A stretch of 56,077 nt of DNA from Pseudomonas syringae (GTDB lineage: Bacteria > Pseudomonadota > Gammaproteobacteria > Pseudomonadales > Pseudomonadaceae): the NCBI RefSeq assembly GCF_001698815.1, contig NZ_LGSI01000057.1, forward strand, positions 1-56,077, written 5' to 3'. The position numbers and the translations under genes were made by a program. Position 1 is the first letter of the stretch, and each line of letters starts with the position of its first letter. The notes below the pieces were generated by a model, which was given only the letters and a program-made list of their open reading frames with translations, was not told the origin of the DNA and did no database searches. This document shows positions 44,732-54,495 of this stretch, in pieces.

Positions 44732-45844
44732 ATGCAAAGAACCGATCATGTATTGCCGTGGAGCACCCTCGGCACCGAACGCCAGCTGAGCGTGTTTCGT
44801 TTTGGCAGTGGCGAGCGCAAAGCCTACATCCAGGCCAGTCTGCACGCCGACGAACTGCCGGGAATGCGCACCGCCTGGGAGCTGAAAAAGCGTCTGCTGG
44901 AACTGGAAGAACAGGGCGCCCTGAAGGGTGTCATCGAGCTTGTCCCGGTGGCCAATCCAATCGGCCTCGGGCAATTGCTGCAAGGCGCCCATCAAGGCCG
45001 TTTCGAGTTCGGCAGCGGCAAGAACTTCAACCGTGACTTCGCCGAATTGAGCGAGCCGGTGGCCGAGTTGCTTGAAGGCCAGTTGGGCGACGATCCGCAC
45101 AGTAATGTGCAGCTGATCCGCCAGGCCATGACCACCGCGCTGGAAAACCTGCCTCCGGCGCAGAGCGAATTGCACGGTTTGCAGCGCTTGTTGCTCAGTC
45201 ATGCCTGCACGGCCGATGTGGTGCTCGATCTGCATTGCGACGCTGACGCTGCGCTTCACCTCTATGCCTTGCCGCAGCACTGGCCGCAATGGCGTTCGCT
45301 GACGGAGCATCTGGACGTTCGGGTGGCGTTGCTGGCCGAAGATTCGGGCGGCAGTTCGTTTGATGAGGCCTGCTCGTTGCCATGGTTGCGTCTGTCGCGG
45401 ATTTTTCCGGACGCGCAGATTCCCCTGGCGTGCCTGGCGACCACCATCGAGTTGGGCGGGCAGGCTGATACTGGCAAGCCGCAAGCCGAGGCGCATGCCG
45501 CAGGCATCCTCGCGTTTCTGGCTGAGCAGGGCTTTATCAATGGCGACTGGCCACAACCGGCCCATGAAGCCTGCGAAGGCATGCCGTTCGAAGGCACCGA
45601 ATTGTTGTTTGCGCCGCATCCCGGCGTGGTGACGTTCCTGCGTTCGGCCGGCGACTGGGTTGAGGTCGGTGATCCGCTGTTCGAAGTCATCGATCCGCTG
45701 TCCGATCAGGTCAGCACGGTCTGCACCAATACTGCCGGCGTGTTGTTCGCCATCGAACGGCTGCGTTACGCACAACCGGGTTTCTGGCTGGCCAAAGTGG
45801 CGGGGCGCACGGCGCGTCGCCATGGCCGTCTGCTCAACGACTGA
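44732..45844 (+). CDS. aotO: AotO, succinylglutamate desuccinylase/aspartoacylase family
   Basis: The protein has 370 residues. The zinc ligands are visible in ASLHADELPGM (HxxE) and VLDLHCDADAALH. The C-terminal ~80 residues (GVVTFLRSAGDWVEVGDPLF onward) form a biotinyl-lipoyl-like beta domain found in part of this family. It lies between the permease and ATPase genes of the aot operon as in other Pseudomonas. In P. aeruginosa aotO is described as not needed for uptake, so its role is unclear; it may hydrolyse an acylated amino acid. Confidence 0.88.
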   Translation: MQRTDHVLPWSTLGTERQLSVFRFGSGERKAYIQASLHADELPGMRTAWELKKRLLELEEQGALKGVIELVPVANPIGLGQLLQGAHQGRFEFGSGKNFNRDFAELSEPVAELLEGQLGDDPHSNVQLIRQAMTTALENLPPAQSELHGLQRLLLSHACTADVVLDLHCDADAALHLYALPQHWPQWRSLTEHLDVRVALLAEDSGGSSFDEACSLPWLRLSRIFPDAQIPLACLATTIELGGQADTGKPQAEAHAAGILAFLAEQGFINGDWPQPAHEACEGMPFEGTELLFAPHPGVVTFLRSAGDWVEVGDPLFEVIDPLSDQVSTVCTNTAGVLFAIERLRYAQPGFWLAKVAGRTARRHGRLLND

Positions 45845-45866
45845 CTGTTTTGTGAGAACCGAAAGC

Positions 45867-46631
45867 ATGAACAAACTGGAAGTCCAGGATCTGCACAAGC
45901 GCTATGGCAGCCACGAGGTGCTCAAGGGTGTATCCCTGACCGCCAAGGCCGGAGATGTGATCAGCATCATCGGTTCCAGTGGTTCCGGTAAAAGCACCTT
46001 CTTGCGCTGCATCAACCTGCTGGAGCAACCCCACGCCGGGAAAATCCTGCTCAATAATGAAGAGTTGAAACTGGTCGCCAATAAAGACGGCAGCCTCAAG
46101 GCCGCGGACCCAAAACAGTTGCAGCGCATGCGCTCACGGTTATCCATGGTGTTTCAGCATTTCAATCTGTGGTCGCACATGACCGCGATGGAAAACATCA
46201 TTGAAGCGCCGATCCATGTGCTGGGCCTCTCGAAGAAAGAAGCGCTGGAAAAGGCCGAGCATTATCTGGCCAAGGTTGGCGTCGCGCATCGCAAGGACGC
46301 TTATCCGGGGCATATGTCCGGCGGCGAACAGCAGCGGGTGGCGATTGCCCGTGCCTTGGCGATGGAGCCGGAAGTCATGCTGTTTGACGAACCCACTTCA
46401 GCCCTCGATCCTGAGCTGGTCGGCGATGTGCTCAAGGTCATGCAGGCCCTGGCGCTGGAGGGGCGGACGATGGTGGTGGTGACTCACGAAATGGGCTTCG
46501 CCCGGGAAGTTTCCAATCAACTGATCTTCCTGCACAAAGGCATGGTCGAGGAGTGCGGCGATCCACGGGAAGTGCTGGTCAATCCGCAATCCGAGCGCCT
46601 GCAGCAATTTCTGTCCGGTAGCCTCAAGTAA
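45867..46631 (+). CDS. aotP: Arginine/ornithine ABC ATPase AotP
   Basis: The protein has 254 residues, of the HisP type. Walker A is GSSGSGKST, the signature MSGGEQQRVAIARAL, Walker B VMLFDEPTSALDPELV, and the switch VVVTHEMGFAREV. It powers uptake through AotQM. I chose the ATG at 45867, which gives the family start KLEVQDLHKRYG. Confidence 0.96.
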   Translation: MNKLEVQDLHKRYGSHEVLKGVSLTAKAGDVISIIGSSGSGKSTFLRCINLLEQPHAGKILLNNEELKLVANKDGSLKAADPKQLQRMRSRLSMVFQHFNLWSHMTAMENIIEAPIHVLGLSKKEALEKAEHYLAKVGVAHRKDAYPGHMSGGEQQRVAIARALAMEPEVMLFDEPTSALDPELVGDVLKVMQALALEGRTMVVVTHEMGFAREVSNQLIFLHKGMVEECGDPREVLVNPQSERLQQFLSGSLK

Positions 46632-46789
46632 CGAATGGCGTCGTTTTCTCGATGCCTTTAACAACAGAACCGGTCATGCTGCGCGCCAGACTGACCGTTC
46701 AAGATTCAAAGTGAGCCGTTTTCCGTGCTCTAACCTTGCAGGCTGTTCACTCAGTTTGTTCAACAGCGATACGTTCCGGACTGCACGCC

Positions 46790-47770
46790 ATGACTGCCCA
46801 TCGAATCGGTTTTCTCATCTGGCCCAGCACCAAAGCCTTGACTCTGGCGCTGGCCGAGGAAGCCTTGCGTGTGGCGCAGCGCGTCCATCCCGAAGTGCTT
46901 TATGAATTGACCTTCCTGCAAGCGGAGGCGCCGACCGAAGGCGCCTGGCAATTGCCCGGCGAACCCTGGGCCGGTCGCCTCGACGGCCTGCAAAAGCTGT
47001 TTCTGCTGGCAGACGAGCCGCCGGCGCCGATGCCCCAGGCGCTGAGTAGTGCGGTCAAGCAGCTGGTGCGTTCCGGTTGTGTCATCGGCGGCTTGTCGGC
47101 GGGGGTTTATCCGCTGGCGCAATTGGGTTTGCTGGATGGTTATCGCGCTGCCGTGCACTGGCGCTGGCAGGATGATTTCAGTGAGCGGTTTCCCAAGGTC
47201 ATAGCCACCAGCCACTTGTTTGACTGGGATCGCGATCGCCTGACGGCTTGCGGCGGCATGTCAGTGCTTGATCTGCTGCTGGCGGTATTGGCCCGTGATC
47301 ATGGCGCGGAGCTGGCCGGTGCGGTTTCCGAAGAGCTGGTGGTCGAGCGGATTCGCGAAGGTGGCGAGCGCCAGCGTATCCCGTTGCAGAACCGTCTGGG
47401 TTCCAGCCACCCCAAGCTGACCCAGGCTGTGCTGTTGATGGAAGCCAATATCGAAGAGCCGCTGACCACCGATGAAATCGCTCAGCACGTATGCGTTTCG
47501 CGCCGCCAGCTGGAACGCATTTTCAAGCAATATCTGAATCGGGTTCCGAGCCAGTATTATCTGGAGCTGCGCCTCAACAAGGCCCGGCAGATGCTGATGC
47601 AGACCAGCAAGTCGATCATCCAGATCGGCCTGTCCTGCGGCTTCTCCTCCGGTCCGCATTTTTCCAGCGCCTACCGCAACTTCTTCGGCGCCACGCCCAG
47701 GGAAGACCGCAACCAGCGCCGCAGCAGCAGCCCGTTCGAATTGTCCTCGGTGCCTGCCGAGCGCGGGTGA
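46790..47770 (+). CDS. argR: Arginine regulator ArgR (AraC family)
   Basis: The protein has 326 residues. The N-terminal ~190 residues are a GATase1-like ligand domain (HRIGFLIWPSTKALTLALAE). The C-terminus is an AraC-type double helix-turn-helix (TDEIAQHVCVSRRQLERIFK, IIQIGLSCGFSSGPHFSSAY). In P. aeruginosa this regulator senses arginine, activates aot and aru, and represses synthesis genes. It lies between both targets, as expected. ArgR-type sites are seen upstream of aotJ and aruC. Confidence 0.95.
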   Translation: MTAHRIGFLIWPSTKALTLALAEEALRVAQRVHPEVLYELTFLQAEAPTEGAWQLPGEPWAGRLDGLQKLFLLADEPPAPMPQALSSAVKQLVRSGCVIGGLSAGVYPLAQLGLLDGYRAAVHWRWQDDFSERFPKVIATSHLFDWDRDRLTACGGMSVLDLLLAVLARDHGAELAGAVSEELVVERIREGGERQRIPLQNRLGSSHPKLTQAVLLMEANIEEPLTTDEIAQHVCVSRRQLERIFKQYLNRVPSQYYLELRLNKARQMLMQTSKSIIQIGLSCGFSSGPHFSSAYRNFFGATPREDRNQRRSSSPFELSSVPAERG

Positions 47771-47789
47771 AGCGTGCCCGCACCGATTC

Positions 47790-47841
47790 GTAGGAGCGGC
47801 TTCAGCCGCGAAAGCCTCCTGCCGGCTAAAGCCTGTCCTAC
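47790..47841. repeat. REP palindrome, class C
   Basis: GTAGGAGCGGCTTCAGCCGC opens and GCCGGCTAAAGCCTGTCCTA closes an element matching the one at base 4. It follows the argR stop by 19 bp. Confidence 0.88.
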
Positions 47842-47921
47842 AGACCTGCTTCGGAAATCAAAACATCTGTATCTGCAATTACAGTGGGTCAACGTTTAAA
47901 CTGCGCCTTTGCGAACCTATA

Positions 47922-47937
47922 TGTCGCATTGCCGAAA
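47922..47937 (+). promoter_or_regulatory. Putative ArgR half-site upstream of aruC (1)
   Basis: TGTCGC-N8-AA, 130 bp before the second start codon region and 145 bp upstream of aruC. It matches the pattern at 42306, including the shared TGTCGCATTG. Confidence 0.55.
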
Positions 47938-47972
47938 GCCACCGAAATTCTCGGTTTTGTGCTGTAACAAGT

Positions 47973-47988
47973 TGTCGCCTGGCGACAA
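47973..47988 (+). promoter_or_regulatory. Putative ArgR half-site upstream of aruC (2)
   Basis: A second exact TGTCGC-N8-AA lies 51 bp after the first. It overlaps a TTGTCGCC-TGGCGACAA palindrome. Two sites in direct orientation upstream of aruC fit activation by ArgR. Confidence 0.55.
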
Positions 47989-48066
47989 GGCCGAATGGAA
48001 ATCAGTCCTTACAATCCCCCCATCGCTCGCCAGTTTCAGGCAGGCGTTCCTCTTCAGGAGACTCCG

Positions 48067-49287
48067 ATGTCCGTTGAGCAAGCTGCGGTGAACCGCGCCG
48101 ACTTTGACCAGGTAATGGTCCCCAATTACGCTCCAGCCGGATTTATTCCCGTGCGTGGCGCGGGTTCCCGCGTCTGGGACCAATCGGGCCGTGAGCTGGT
48201 CGATTTCTCCGGCGGAATCGCCGTCAACGTATTGGGCCACTGCCATCCGGCGCTGGTCGGTGCCTTGACCGAGCAGGGCAATCAGCTGTGGCACGTTTCC
48301 AACGTGTTCACCAACGAGCCGGCGCTGCGCCTGGCGAAGAAGCTGGTGGACGCCACCTTCGCCGAGCGCGTGTTCTTCTGTAACTCCGGTGCCGAAGCCA
48401 ACGAAGCCGCCTTCAAGCTGGCGCGTCGTGTTTCCCACGATTTGTATGGCCCGGAAAAGTACGAAATCGTCGCTGCGCTGAACAGCTTCCACGGTCGCAC
48501 GCTGTTCACGGTCAGTGTCGGCGGTCAGCCCAAGTATTCCGACGGTTTTGGTCCGAAGATCACCGGCATCAGCCATATCCCGTACAACGACCTGGATGCA
48601 TTGAAAGCCGCTGTTACCGACAAAACCTGCGCAGTGGTTCTGGAGCCGATCCAGGGTGAAGGCGGCGTGATGCCGGCTGATCTGGAATTCCTGCAAGGCG
48701 CCCGTCAGCTATGCGACGAGCACAATGCGCTGTTGGTTTTCGACGAAGTGCAGAGCGGCATGGGCCGTAGCGGCCACCTGTTTGCCTACATGCATTACGG
48801 CGTGACCCCGGACATTCTTTCCAGCGCCAAGAGCCTCGGCGGCGGTTTCCCGATGGCGGCCATGCTGACCACGGAAAAACTCGCCAAGCACCTCTCGGTC
48901 GGCGTCCACGGCACTACCTATGGTGGCAACCCGCTAGCCTGCGCGGTCGGCAATGCAGTGATGGACGTTGTCCATACTCAGGAAGTGCGCGACGGCGTCA
49001 AAGCCAGGCACGAGAAATTCAAGGCGCGCCTTGAGCAGATCGGCGAGAAATACGGCGTGTTCAGCCAAGTGCGCGGCCTGGGTCTGCTGATCGGTTGCGT
49101 GTTGACCGACGCGTGGAAGGGCAAGGCCAAGGACTTCTTCAATGCCGCCGAGCATGAAGGCGTCATGGTGCTGCAGGCCGGTCCCGATGTGATGCGTTTC
49201 GCGCCAAGCCTGGTGATTGAAGATGCCGACATCGACGAAGGGTTGGACCGCTTCGAGCGTGCTGTCGCCAAACTGACGCAAGCCTGA
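48067..49287 (+). CDS. aruC: Succinylornithine/acetylornithine aminotransferase AruC
   Basis: The protein has 406 residues, the length of P. aeruginosa AruC (AstC). The PLP lysine is in DILSSAKSLGGGFPMAAM; FCNSGAEANEAAFKLAR is typical of class III aminotransferases. It converts succinylornithine to succinylglutamate semialdehyde and also acts on acetylornithine in synthesis. AGGAG lies seven bases before the ATG at 48067. First gene of the arginine succinyltransferase operon. Confidence 0.96.
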   Translation: MSVEQAAVNRADFDQVMVPNYAPAGFIPVRGAGSRVWDQSGRELVDFSGGIAVNVLGHCHPALVGALTEQGNQLWHVSNVFTNEPALRLAKKLVDATFAERVFFCNSGAEANEAAFKLARRVSHDLYGPEKYEIVAALNSFHGRTLFTVSVGGQPKYSDGFGPKITGISHIPYNDLDALKAAVTDKTCAVVLEPIQGEGGVMPADLEFLQGARQLCDEHNALLVFDEVQSGMGRSGHLFAYMHYGVTPDILSSAKSLGGGFPMAAMLTTEKLAKHLSVGVHGTTYGGNPLACAVGNAVMDVVHTQEVRDGVKARHEKFKARLEQIGEKYGVFSQVRGLGLLIGCVLTDAWKGKAKDFFNAAEHEGVMVLQAGPDVMRFAPSLVIEDADIDEGLDRFERAVAKLTQA

Positions 49288-49311
49288 TAACGGCTGCTGC
49301 AGCGCAACACT

Positions 49312-49350
49312 CCCCGACGCTCGCCCCTTGAGCGGGCGTCGGGCATTTTT
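49312..49350 (+). terminator. Terminator or attenuator after aruC
   Basis: CCCGACGC pairs with GCGTCGGG, extended inwards by TCG/CGG-type pairs, and is followed by CATTTTT. It would separate aruC from the downstream genes unless read through, so aruC may be made in excess. Confidence 0.65.
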
Positions 49351-49436
49351 CTGGTGCCGTGTGGACTGCGATTCACAGGGCGCTTTTTTTCTGTGCCGGA
49401 AGTGTCCGGCCGTTTTTTCTGGTAAGGAGTGGCACC

Positions 49437-50468
49437 ATGCTCGTGATGCGCCCCGCGCAAATGGCTGATCTGGCCGAGGTTCAACGCCTCGCCGCCGACA
49501 GCCCGATCGGTGTCACGTCCCTGCCCGACGATGCTGGCCGTCTCAGCGACAAGATCAGCGCTTCCGAAGCGTCGTTCTCCGCAGAAGTCAGCTTCAATGG
49601 TGAGGAAAGCTACTTCTTCGTCCTTGAAGACAGCGAAACCGGACGGCTGGTCGGCTGCTCGGGTATTGTCGCCTCGGCGGGCTATTCCGAACCTTTCTAC
49701 AGCTTTCGCAACGAGACCTTCGTTCACGCTTCCCGCGAACTGAAGATCCACAACAAGATTCACGTGCTTTCCCAATGCCATGACCTGACTGGCAACAGTT
49801 TGCTGACCAGCTTCTATGTGGTTCCGGAACTGGTGGGCAGCGCATGGTCGGAGCTTAATTCCCGTGGCCGCCTGTTGTTCGTTGCCAACCATCCGGAGCG
49901 CTTCGCCGATTCGGTGGTGACCGAGATCGTCGGCTACAGCGATGAAAACGGTGACTCGCCTTTCTGGGACGCCATCGGCCGTAACTTTTTCGACCTGAAC
50001 TACGCCGCCGCCGAGCGCCTGTGTGGCCTGAAAAGCCGGACCTTCCTCGCCGAGCTGATGCCGCATTATCCGATCTACGTGCCGCTGCTGCCGGACGCCG
50101 CCCAGGAAGCCATGGGCCAGGTGCATCCACGGGCGCAAATCACCTTCGACATCCTGATGCGTGAGGGCTTCGAAACCGATCATTACATCGACATCTTCGA
50201 CGGCGGGCCAACCCTGCATGCGCGAGTGTCGGGGATTCGCTCCATCGCCCAGAGCCGACTGGTTCCAGTCAAAGTCGACCAGAACAAGTCCACTGACGCG
50301 GGCACCGGCGGCCGGCTGTATCTGGTGGCAAACGGCCTGTTGCAGGATTACCGCGCTGTCTTGCTGGAACTGGACTGGGCGCCCGGCAAACCGGTGTTGT
50401 TGAGTCTGGAATCCGCCGAAGCCCTGGGCGTCGGTGAAGGCGCCAGCGTGCGCATCGTGGCAGTCTGA
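49437..50468 (+). CDS. aruF: Arginine N-succinyltransferase, alpha subunit AruF
   Basis: The protein has 343 residues of the AstA family. Family features include VMRPAQMADLAEVQRLAADS, and SPFWDAIGRNFFDLNYAAAE. It succinylates arginine (and ornithine) with succinyl-CoA, step one of the AST pathway. Pseudomonas carries two paralogous subunits, AruF and AruG, which are both present here. A TAAGGAG ribosome site supports the ATG at 49437. Confidence 0.95.
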   Translation: MLVMRPAQMADLAEVQRLAADSPIGVTSLPDDAGRLSDKISASEASFSAEVSFNGEESYFFVLEDSETGRLVGCSGIVASAGYSEPFYSFRNETFVHASRELKIHNKIHVLSQCHDLTGNSLLTSFYVVPELVGSAWSELNSRGRLLFVANHPERFADSVVTEIVGYSDENGDSPFWDAIGRNFFDLNYAAAERLCGLKSRTFLAELMPHYPIYVPLLPDAAQEAMGQVHPRAQITFDILMREGFETDHYIDIFDGGPTLHARVSGIRSIAQSRLVPVKVDQNKSTDAGTGGRLYLVANGLLQDYRAVLLELDWAPGKPVLLSLESAEALGVGEGASVRIVAV

Positions 50469-50507
50469 GACAGCCGATTGATTCTGGATTGCAGGTTTAG
50501 CGAGTTT

Positions 50508-50532
50508 CGCGGGCTCCTTCGGGGAGTCCGCG
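50508..50532 (+). promoter_or_regulatory. Hairpin just upstream of aruG
   Basis: CGCGGGCTCC pairs with GGAGTCCGCG (one G-T pair) around a TTCGG loop, ending two bases before the GAGGAG ribosome site of aruG. It may tune aruG translation or protect the aruF mRNA end. Confidence 0.6.
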
Positions 50533-50545
50533 CTGAGGAGATAGC

Positions 50546-51571
50546 ATGATCGTTCGTCCCGTAAGCAGCAGTGACCTGCCGGCGCTGATCGAGTTGGCGC
50601 GCAGCACAGGCGCAGGCCTGACGACCTTGCCCGCCAATGAAGAACGCCTGGCGCACCGGGTCGGCTGGGCGGAAAAAACCTTCCGTGGCGAAGCCGAGCG
50701 TGGCGATGCCGATTACCTGTTCGTGCTCGAAGACGACGACGGGCGAGTCGTCGGCATTTCGGCGATTGCCGGTGCGGTCGGCCTGCGCGAGCCCTGGTAC
50801 AACTATCGGGTCGGTCTGACGGTCAGCGCTTCCCAGGAACTGAACATCTATCGGGAAATTCCGACCTTGTTCCTGGCCAATGACCTCACCGGCAACTCCG
50901 AGCTGTGCTCGCTGTTTCTGCGCAGCGATTCGCGCACCGGCCTCAATGGCCGTTTGCTGGCCAAGGCCCGCATGCTGTTTATCGCGGAGTTCCCGCAGTT
51001 GTTCGGCAAGAAGATCATTGCCGAGATGCGCGGCATGTCCGACGAAGAAGGTCACTCGCCGTTCTGGGAGAGCCTGGGTCGGCACTTCTTCAAGATGGAA
51101 TTCAGCCAGGCCGATTACCTGACCGGCGTGGGCAACAAGGCTTTCATCGCTGAATTGATGCCCAAGTTCCCGCTGTACACCTGCTTCCTCTCTGAAGACG
51201 CGCGCAACATTATTGGCCGCGTGCATGCAGATACCGAACCGGCGCTGGCCATGCTCAAGAGCGAAGGCTTCAGCTATCAGGGTTACGTCGATATTTTCGA
51301 TGCGGGTCCGGCCATCGAGTGCGAGACCGCGAAAATCCGCGCCGTGCGCGACAGCCAGGCGCTGGTGCTGGCCATCGGCACTCCGGGTGACGATGCGACG
51401 CCATTTCTTATCCACAACCGCAAACGTGAAGGCTGTCGCATCACCGCGGCCGCAGCGCGTCTGGCTGCTGGCACATTGGTGGTCGACCCGATGACGGCAA
51501 AGCGCCTGCGCCTCAGCGCCGGGGATCAAGTCCGCGCCGTGCCGTTGTCCGCAGCCCGGGAGGCAATCTGA
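50546..51571 (+). CDS. aruG: Arginine N-succinyltransferase, beta subunit AruG
   Basis: The protein has 341 residues and parallels AruF along its whole length (IVRPVSSSDLPALIELARST; SPFWESLGRHFFKMEFSQAD). It is the catalytic partner for arginine succinylation. GAGGAG lies five bases before the ATG. The stop overlaps the aruD start by one base. Confidence 0.95.
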   Translation: MIVRPVSSSDLPALIELARSTGAGLTTLPANEERLAHRVGWAEKTFRGEAERGDADYLFVLEDDDGRVVGISAIAGAVGLREPWYNYRVGLTVSASQELNIYREIPTLFLANDLTGNSELCSLFLRSDSRTGLNGRLLAKARMLFIAEFPQLFGKKIIAEMRGMSDEEGHSPFWESLGRHFFKMEFSQADYLTGVGNKAFIAELMPKFPLYTCFLSEDARNIIGRVHADTEPALAMLKSEGFSYQGYVDIFDAGPAIECETAKIRAVRDSQALVLAIGTPGDDATPFLIHNRKREGCRITAAAARLAAGTLVVDPMTAKRLRLSAGDQVRAVPLSAAREAI

Positions 51572-53037
51572 TGAGCACACTGTATATCGCTGGCGCCTGG
51601 CAGGCCGGGCAGGGCGAAGCATTCGAATCTCTCAATCCGGTGACCCAGCACGTGCTGTGGTCCGGGCAAGGCGCGTCGGCCGCGCAGGTGGACGTCGCGG
51701 TGCGCGCGGCGCGTCAGGCGTTTCCGGCCTGGGCCAGTCGTTCGCTGGATGAGCGCATCAGCGTGCTGGAAGCGTTCGCCGCCAGCCTGAAAAGCAACGC
51801 CGACGCTTTGGCCCAGTGCATTGGCGAAGAAACCGGCAAGCCGCTGTGGGAATCGGCGACCGAAGTGACCAGCATGGTCAACAAGATCGCGATTTCGGTG
51901 CAGAGCTACCGTGAGCGGACCGGCGAGAAGAGCGGCCCGCTGGGCGACGCCACTGCCGTGCTGCGCCACAAACCCCACGGCGTGGTCGCGGTGTTCGGGC
52001 CTTACAACTTTCCTGGCCATTTGCCCAACGGCCATATCGTTCCGGCCTTGCTGGCGGGCAACAGCGTATTGTTCAAACCCAGCGAGCTGACGCCGAAAGT
52101 CGCCGAGTTGACCGTCAAATGCTGGATCGAAGCCGGCTTGCCTGCGGGCGTGCTGAATCTGCTGCAGGGCGGCCGTGAAACCGGTATCGCGCTAGCGGCC
52201 AATTCCGGCATCGACGGTTTGTTCTTCACCGGCTCCAGCCGCACCGGCAACGCGCTGCATCAACAATTCGCCGGGCGCCCGGACAAGATTCTGGCCCTGG
52301 AAATGGGCGGCAATAACCCGCTGGTGGTGGATCAGGTCGCCGATGTTGAAGCGGCGGTGTACACCGTTATCCAGTCGGCATTCATTTCGGCGGGTCAACG
52401 CTGCACCTGCGCCCGTCGTTTGCTGGTGCCTCAAGGCAAGTGGGGCGACGCGTTTATCGAGCGTTTGGTTGAAGTGACGCGCACGATTGAAGTCGGTGCC
52501 TTCGACCAACAGCCCGCGCCGTTCATGGGTTCGGTAATTTCCCTGCATGCCGCCCAGGCATTGCTGGCTGCGCAGGAACAACTGCTGGCCAATGGCGCTG
52601 TTGCCTTGCTGGAAATGACCCAGCCGCAGAGTTCGGCAGCCTTGCTGACACCGGGGATTCTTGAAGTCACCGAAGTCAGCGATCGTCTTGACGAGGAGTT
52701 GTTCGGGCCACTGCTGCAAGTCAGCCGCTACGCGGATTTCGACGCGGCCATCGCCGAAGCCAACGACACCCAATATGGATTGGCCGCAGGTTTATTGTCC
52801 GATTCAGAAATCCGTTACAAACAGTTCTGGCTGCAAAGCCGGGCGGGGATCGTCAACTGGAACAAACAATTGACCGGCGCAGCGAGCAGCGCACCGTTTG
52901 GCGGCGTCGGCGCCTCGGGTAATCATCGTGCCAGCGCCTATTACGCGGCCGATTATTGCGCCTATCCGGTGGCTTCGCTGGAAAGCAGCAGCCTGACCTT
53001 GCCTGCAACCCTGACGCCGGGCGTGCGGCTTTCCTGA
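51571..53037 (+). CDS. aruD: Succinylglutamate semialdehyde dehydrogenase AruD
   Basis: The protein has 488 residues of the aldehyde dehydrogenase superfamily (AstD). The catalytic cysteine is in FISAGQRCTCARRL and the general-base glutamate in ALEMGGNNPLVV; GPYNFPGHLPNGHI is typical of AstD. It oxidises succinylglutamate semialdehyde to succinylglutamate with NAD. The start overlaps the aruG stop. Confidence 0.96.
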   Translation: MSTLYIAGAWQAGQGEAFESLNPVTQHVLWSGQGASAAQVDVAVRAARQAFPAWASRSLDERISVLEAFAASLKSNADALAQCIGEETGKPLWESATEVTSMVNKIAISVQSYRERTGEKSGPLGDATAVLRHKPHGVVAVFGPYNFPGHLPNGHIVPALLAGNSVLFKPSELTPKVAELTVKCWIEAGLPAGVLNLLQGGRETGIALAANSGIDGLFFTGSSRTGNALHQQFAGRPDKILALEMGGNNPLVVDQVADVEAAVYTVIQSAFISAGQRCTCARRLLVPQGKWGDAFIERLVEVTRTIEVGAFDQQPAPFMGSVISLHAAQALLAAQEQLLANGAVALLEMTQPQSSAALLTPGILEVTEVSDRLDEELFGPLLQVSRYADFDAAIAEANDTQYGLAAGLLSDSEIRYKQFWLQSRAGIVNWNKQLTGAASSAPFGGVGASGNHRASAYYAADYCAYPVASLESSSLTLPATLTPGVRLS

Positions 53038-53083
53038 TGTGCCGACCTGACGCCTATAAAAAAAGATCCACGGAGCCGTGCCG

Positions 53084-54430
53084 ATGAAATCCTGTGAAGT
53101 CAATTTTGACGGCCTTGTAGGGCCGACCCACAACTACGGTGGACTGTCCTACGGCAACGTCGCGTCCCAGAGCAACAGCCAGCAGTCCTCGAACCCGCGC
53201 GAAGCGGCGTTGCAGGGCCTGGCGAAAATGAAAGCGCTGATGGAGATGGGCTTTACCCAAGGCGTACTGGCTCCGCAGGAGCGCCCGGATGTTGCCGGCC
53301 TGCGCAGGCTGGGTTTCAGCGGCACCGATGCGCAGGTGATCGAGCAAGCCGCGAAGCAGGCCATGCCCTTGCTGGTCGCCAGCTGCTCCGCATCGAGCAT
53401 GTGGGTCGCCAACGCCGCAACGGTCAGCCCGAGCGCGGACACGGCCGATGGCCGTGTGCATTTCACCGCCGCCAACCTCAATTGCAAATATCACCGCAGC
53501 ATCGAACACCCCACGACGAGCCGCGTGCTCGGGGCGATGTTCGCCAATCAGCAACACTTTGCCCATCACGCAGCCCTGCCTGCGGTTGCGCAATTTGGCG
53601 ACGAAGGTGCGGCCAACCACACCCGCCTGTGCCGCGATTATGGCGAAGCCGGGGTCGAGTTCTTTGTGTTCGGCCGCAGCGCGTTCGATACCCGTTATCC
53701 CGCACCGCAGAAATACCCGGCCCGTCAGACGCTGGAAGCTTCGCAAGCCGTGGCGCGCCTGCATGGCTTGAGCGACAGCGGAGTCGTCTATGGCCAGCAG
53801 AATCCGTCGGTCATCGATCAGGGCGTGTTCCATAACGATGTGATCGCAGTCGGCAATGGCGAGGTGTTGTTCTATCACGAGGATGCGTTCATCCACACCG
53901 AAAGCATGCTCGCCGAGTTACAGGAAAAGCTGGCCGCTTGCGGTGGCCAGCTGCGTGCGATTTGCGTGCCCCGCGCCGAAGTGACGGTCGAGGACGCAGT
54001 TCGCTCCTATCTATTTAACAGTCAGCTTCTCTCTCGCGCCGATGGCTCGATGCTGTTAATCGTGCCGGAAGAGTGTCGCGGCAACGAGCGTGTCTGGCGT
54101 TATTTACAAGGCCTGATTGCCGGTGCGAACCCGGTGGCGGAAGTGAAAGTCTTCGATCTCAAGCAAAGCATGCAGAACGGCGGCGGCCCGGCTTGCCTGC
54201 GTTTGCGCGTCGCGCTCAACGAAACCGAGCTGGCGGCGGTCAACCCAGGGGTTATCATGACGGCGCCGTTGTACGCCACGCTGACGGAGTGGGTCGATAA
54301 GCATTATCGCGATCGCATGCGCGAAACCGATCTGGCCGACCCGCAACTGTTGCTTGAATGTCGCGCGGCACTGGATGAATTGACCCAAATCCTTAAACTG
54401 GGCTCGGTCTATCCTTTTCAACGTGTTTGA
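53084..54430 (+). CDS. aruB: Succinylarginine dihydrolase AruB
   Basis: The protein has 448 residues (AstB), the length of the P. aeruginosa enzyme. The start CEVNFDGLVGPTHNYGGLSY and HNDVIAVGNGEVLFYHEDAF are conserved in this amidinotransferase-fold family. It hydrolyses succinylarginine to succinylornithine, ammonia and CO2. I chose the ATG at 53084; a GTG two codons earlier is in frame. Confidence 0.95.
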   Translation: MKSCEVNFDGLVGPTHNYGGLSYGNVASQSNSQQSSNPREAALQGLAKMKALMEMGFTQGVLAPQERPDVAGLRRLGFSGTDAQVIEQAAKQAMPLLVASCSASSMWVANAATVSPSADTADGRVHFTAANLNCKYHRSIEHPTTSRVLGAMFANQQHFAHHAALPAVAQFGDEGAANHTRLCRDYGEAGVEFFVFGRSAFDTRYPAPQKYPARQTLEASQAVARLHGLSDSGVVYGQQNPSVIDQGVFHNDVIAVGNGEVLFYHEDAFIHTESMLAELQEKLAACGGQLRAICVPRAEVTVEDAVRSYLFNSQLLSRADGSMLLIVPEECRGNERVWRYLQGLIAGANPVAEVKVFDLKQSMQNGGGPACLRLRVALNETELAAVNPGVIMTAPLYATLTEWVDKHYRDRMRETDLADPQLLLECRAALDELTQILKLGSVYPFQRV

Positions 54431-54495
54431 TCCCGAGGCGCGTCTGATGCAAGGCATCGGGCGCCGGATTTTTCCTCTCTATAGAGATTTCGATT

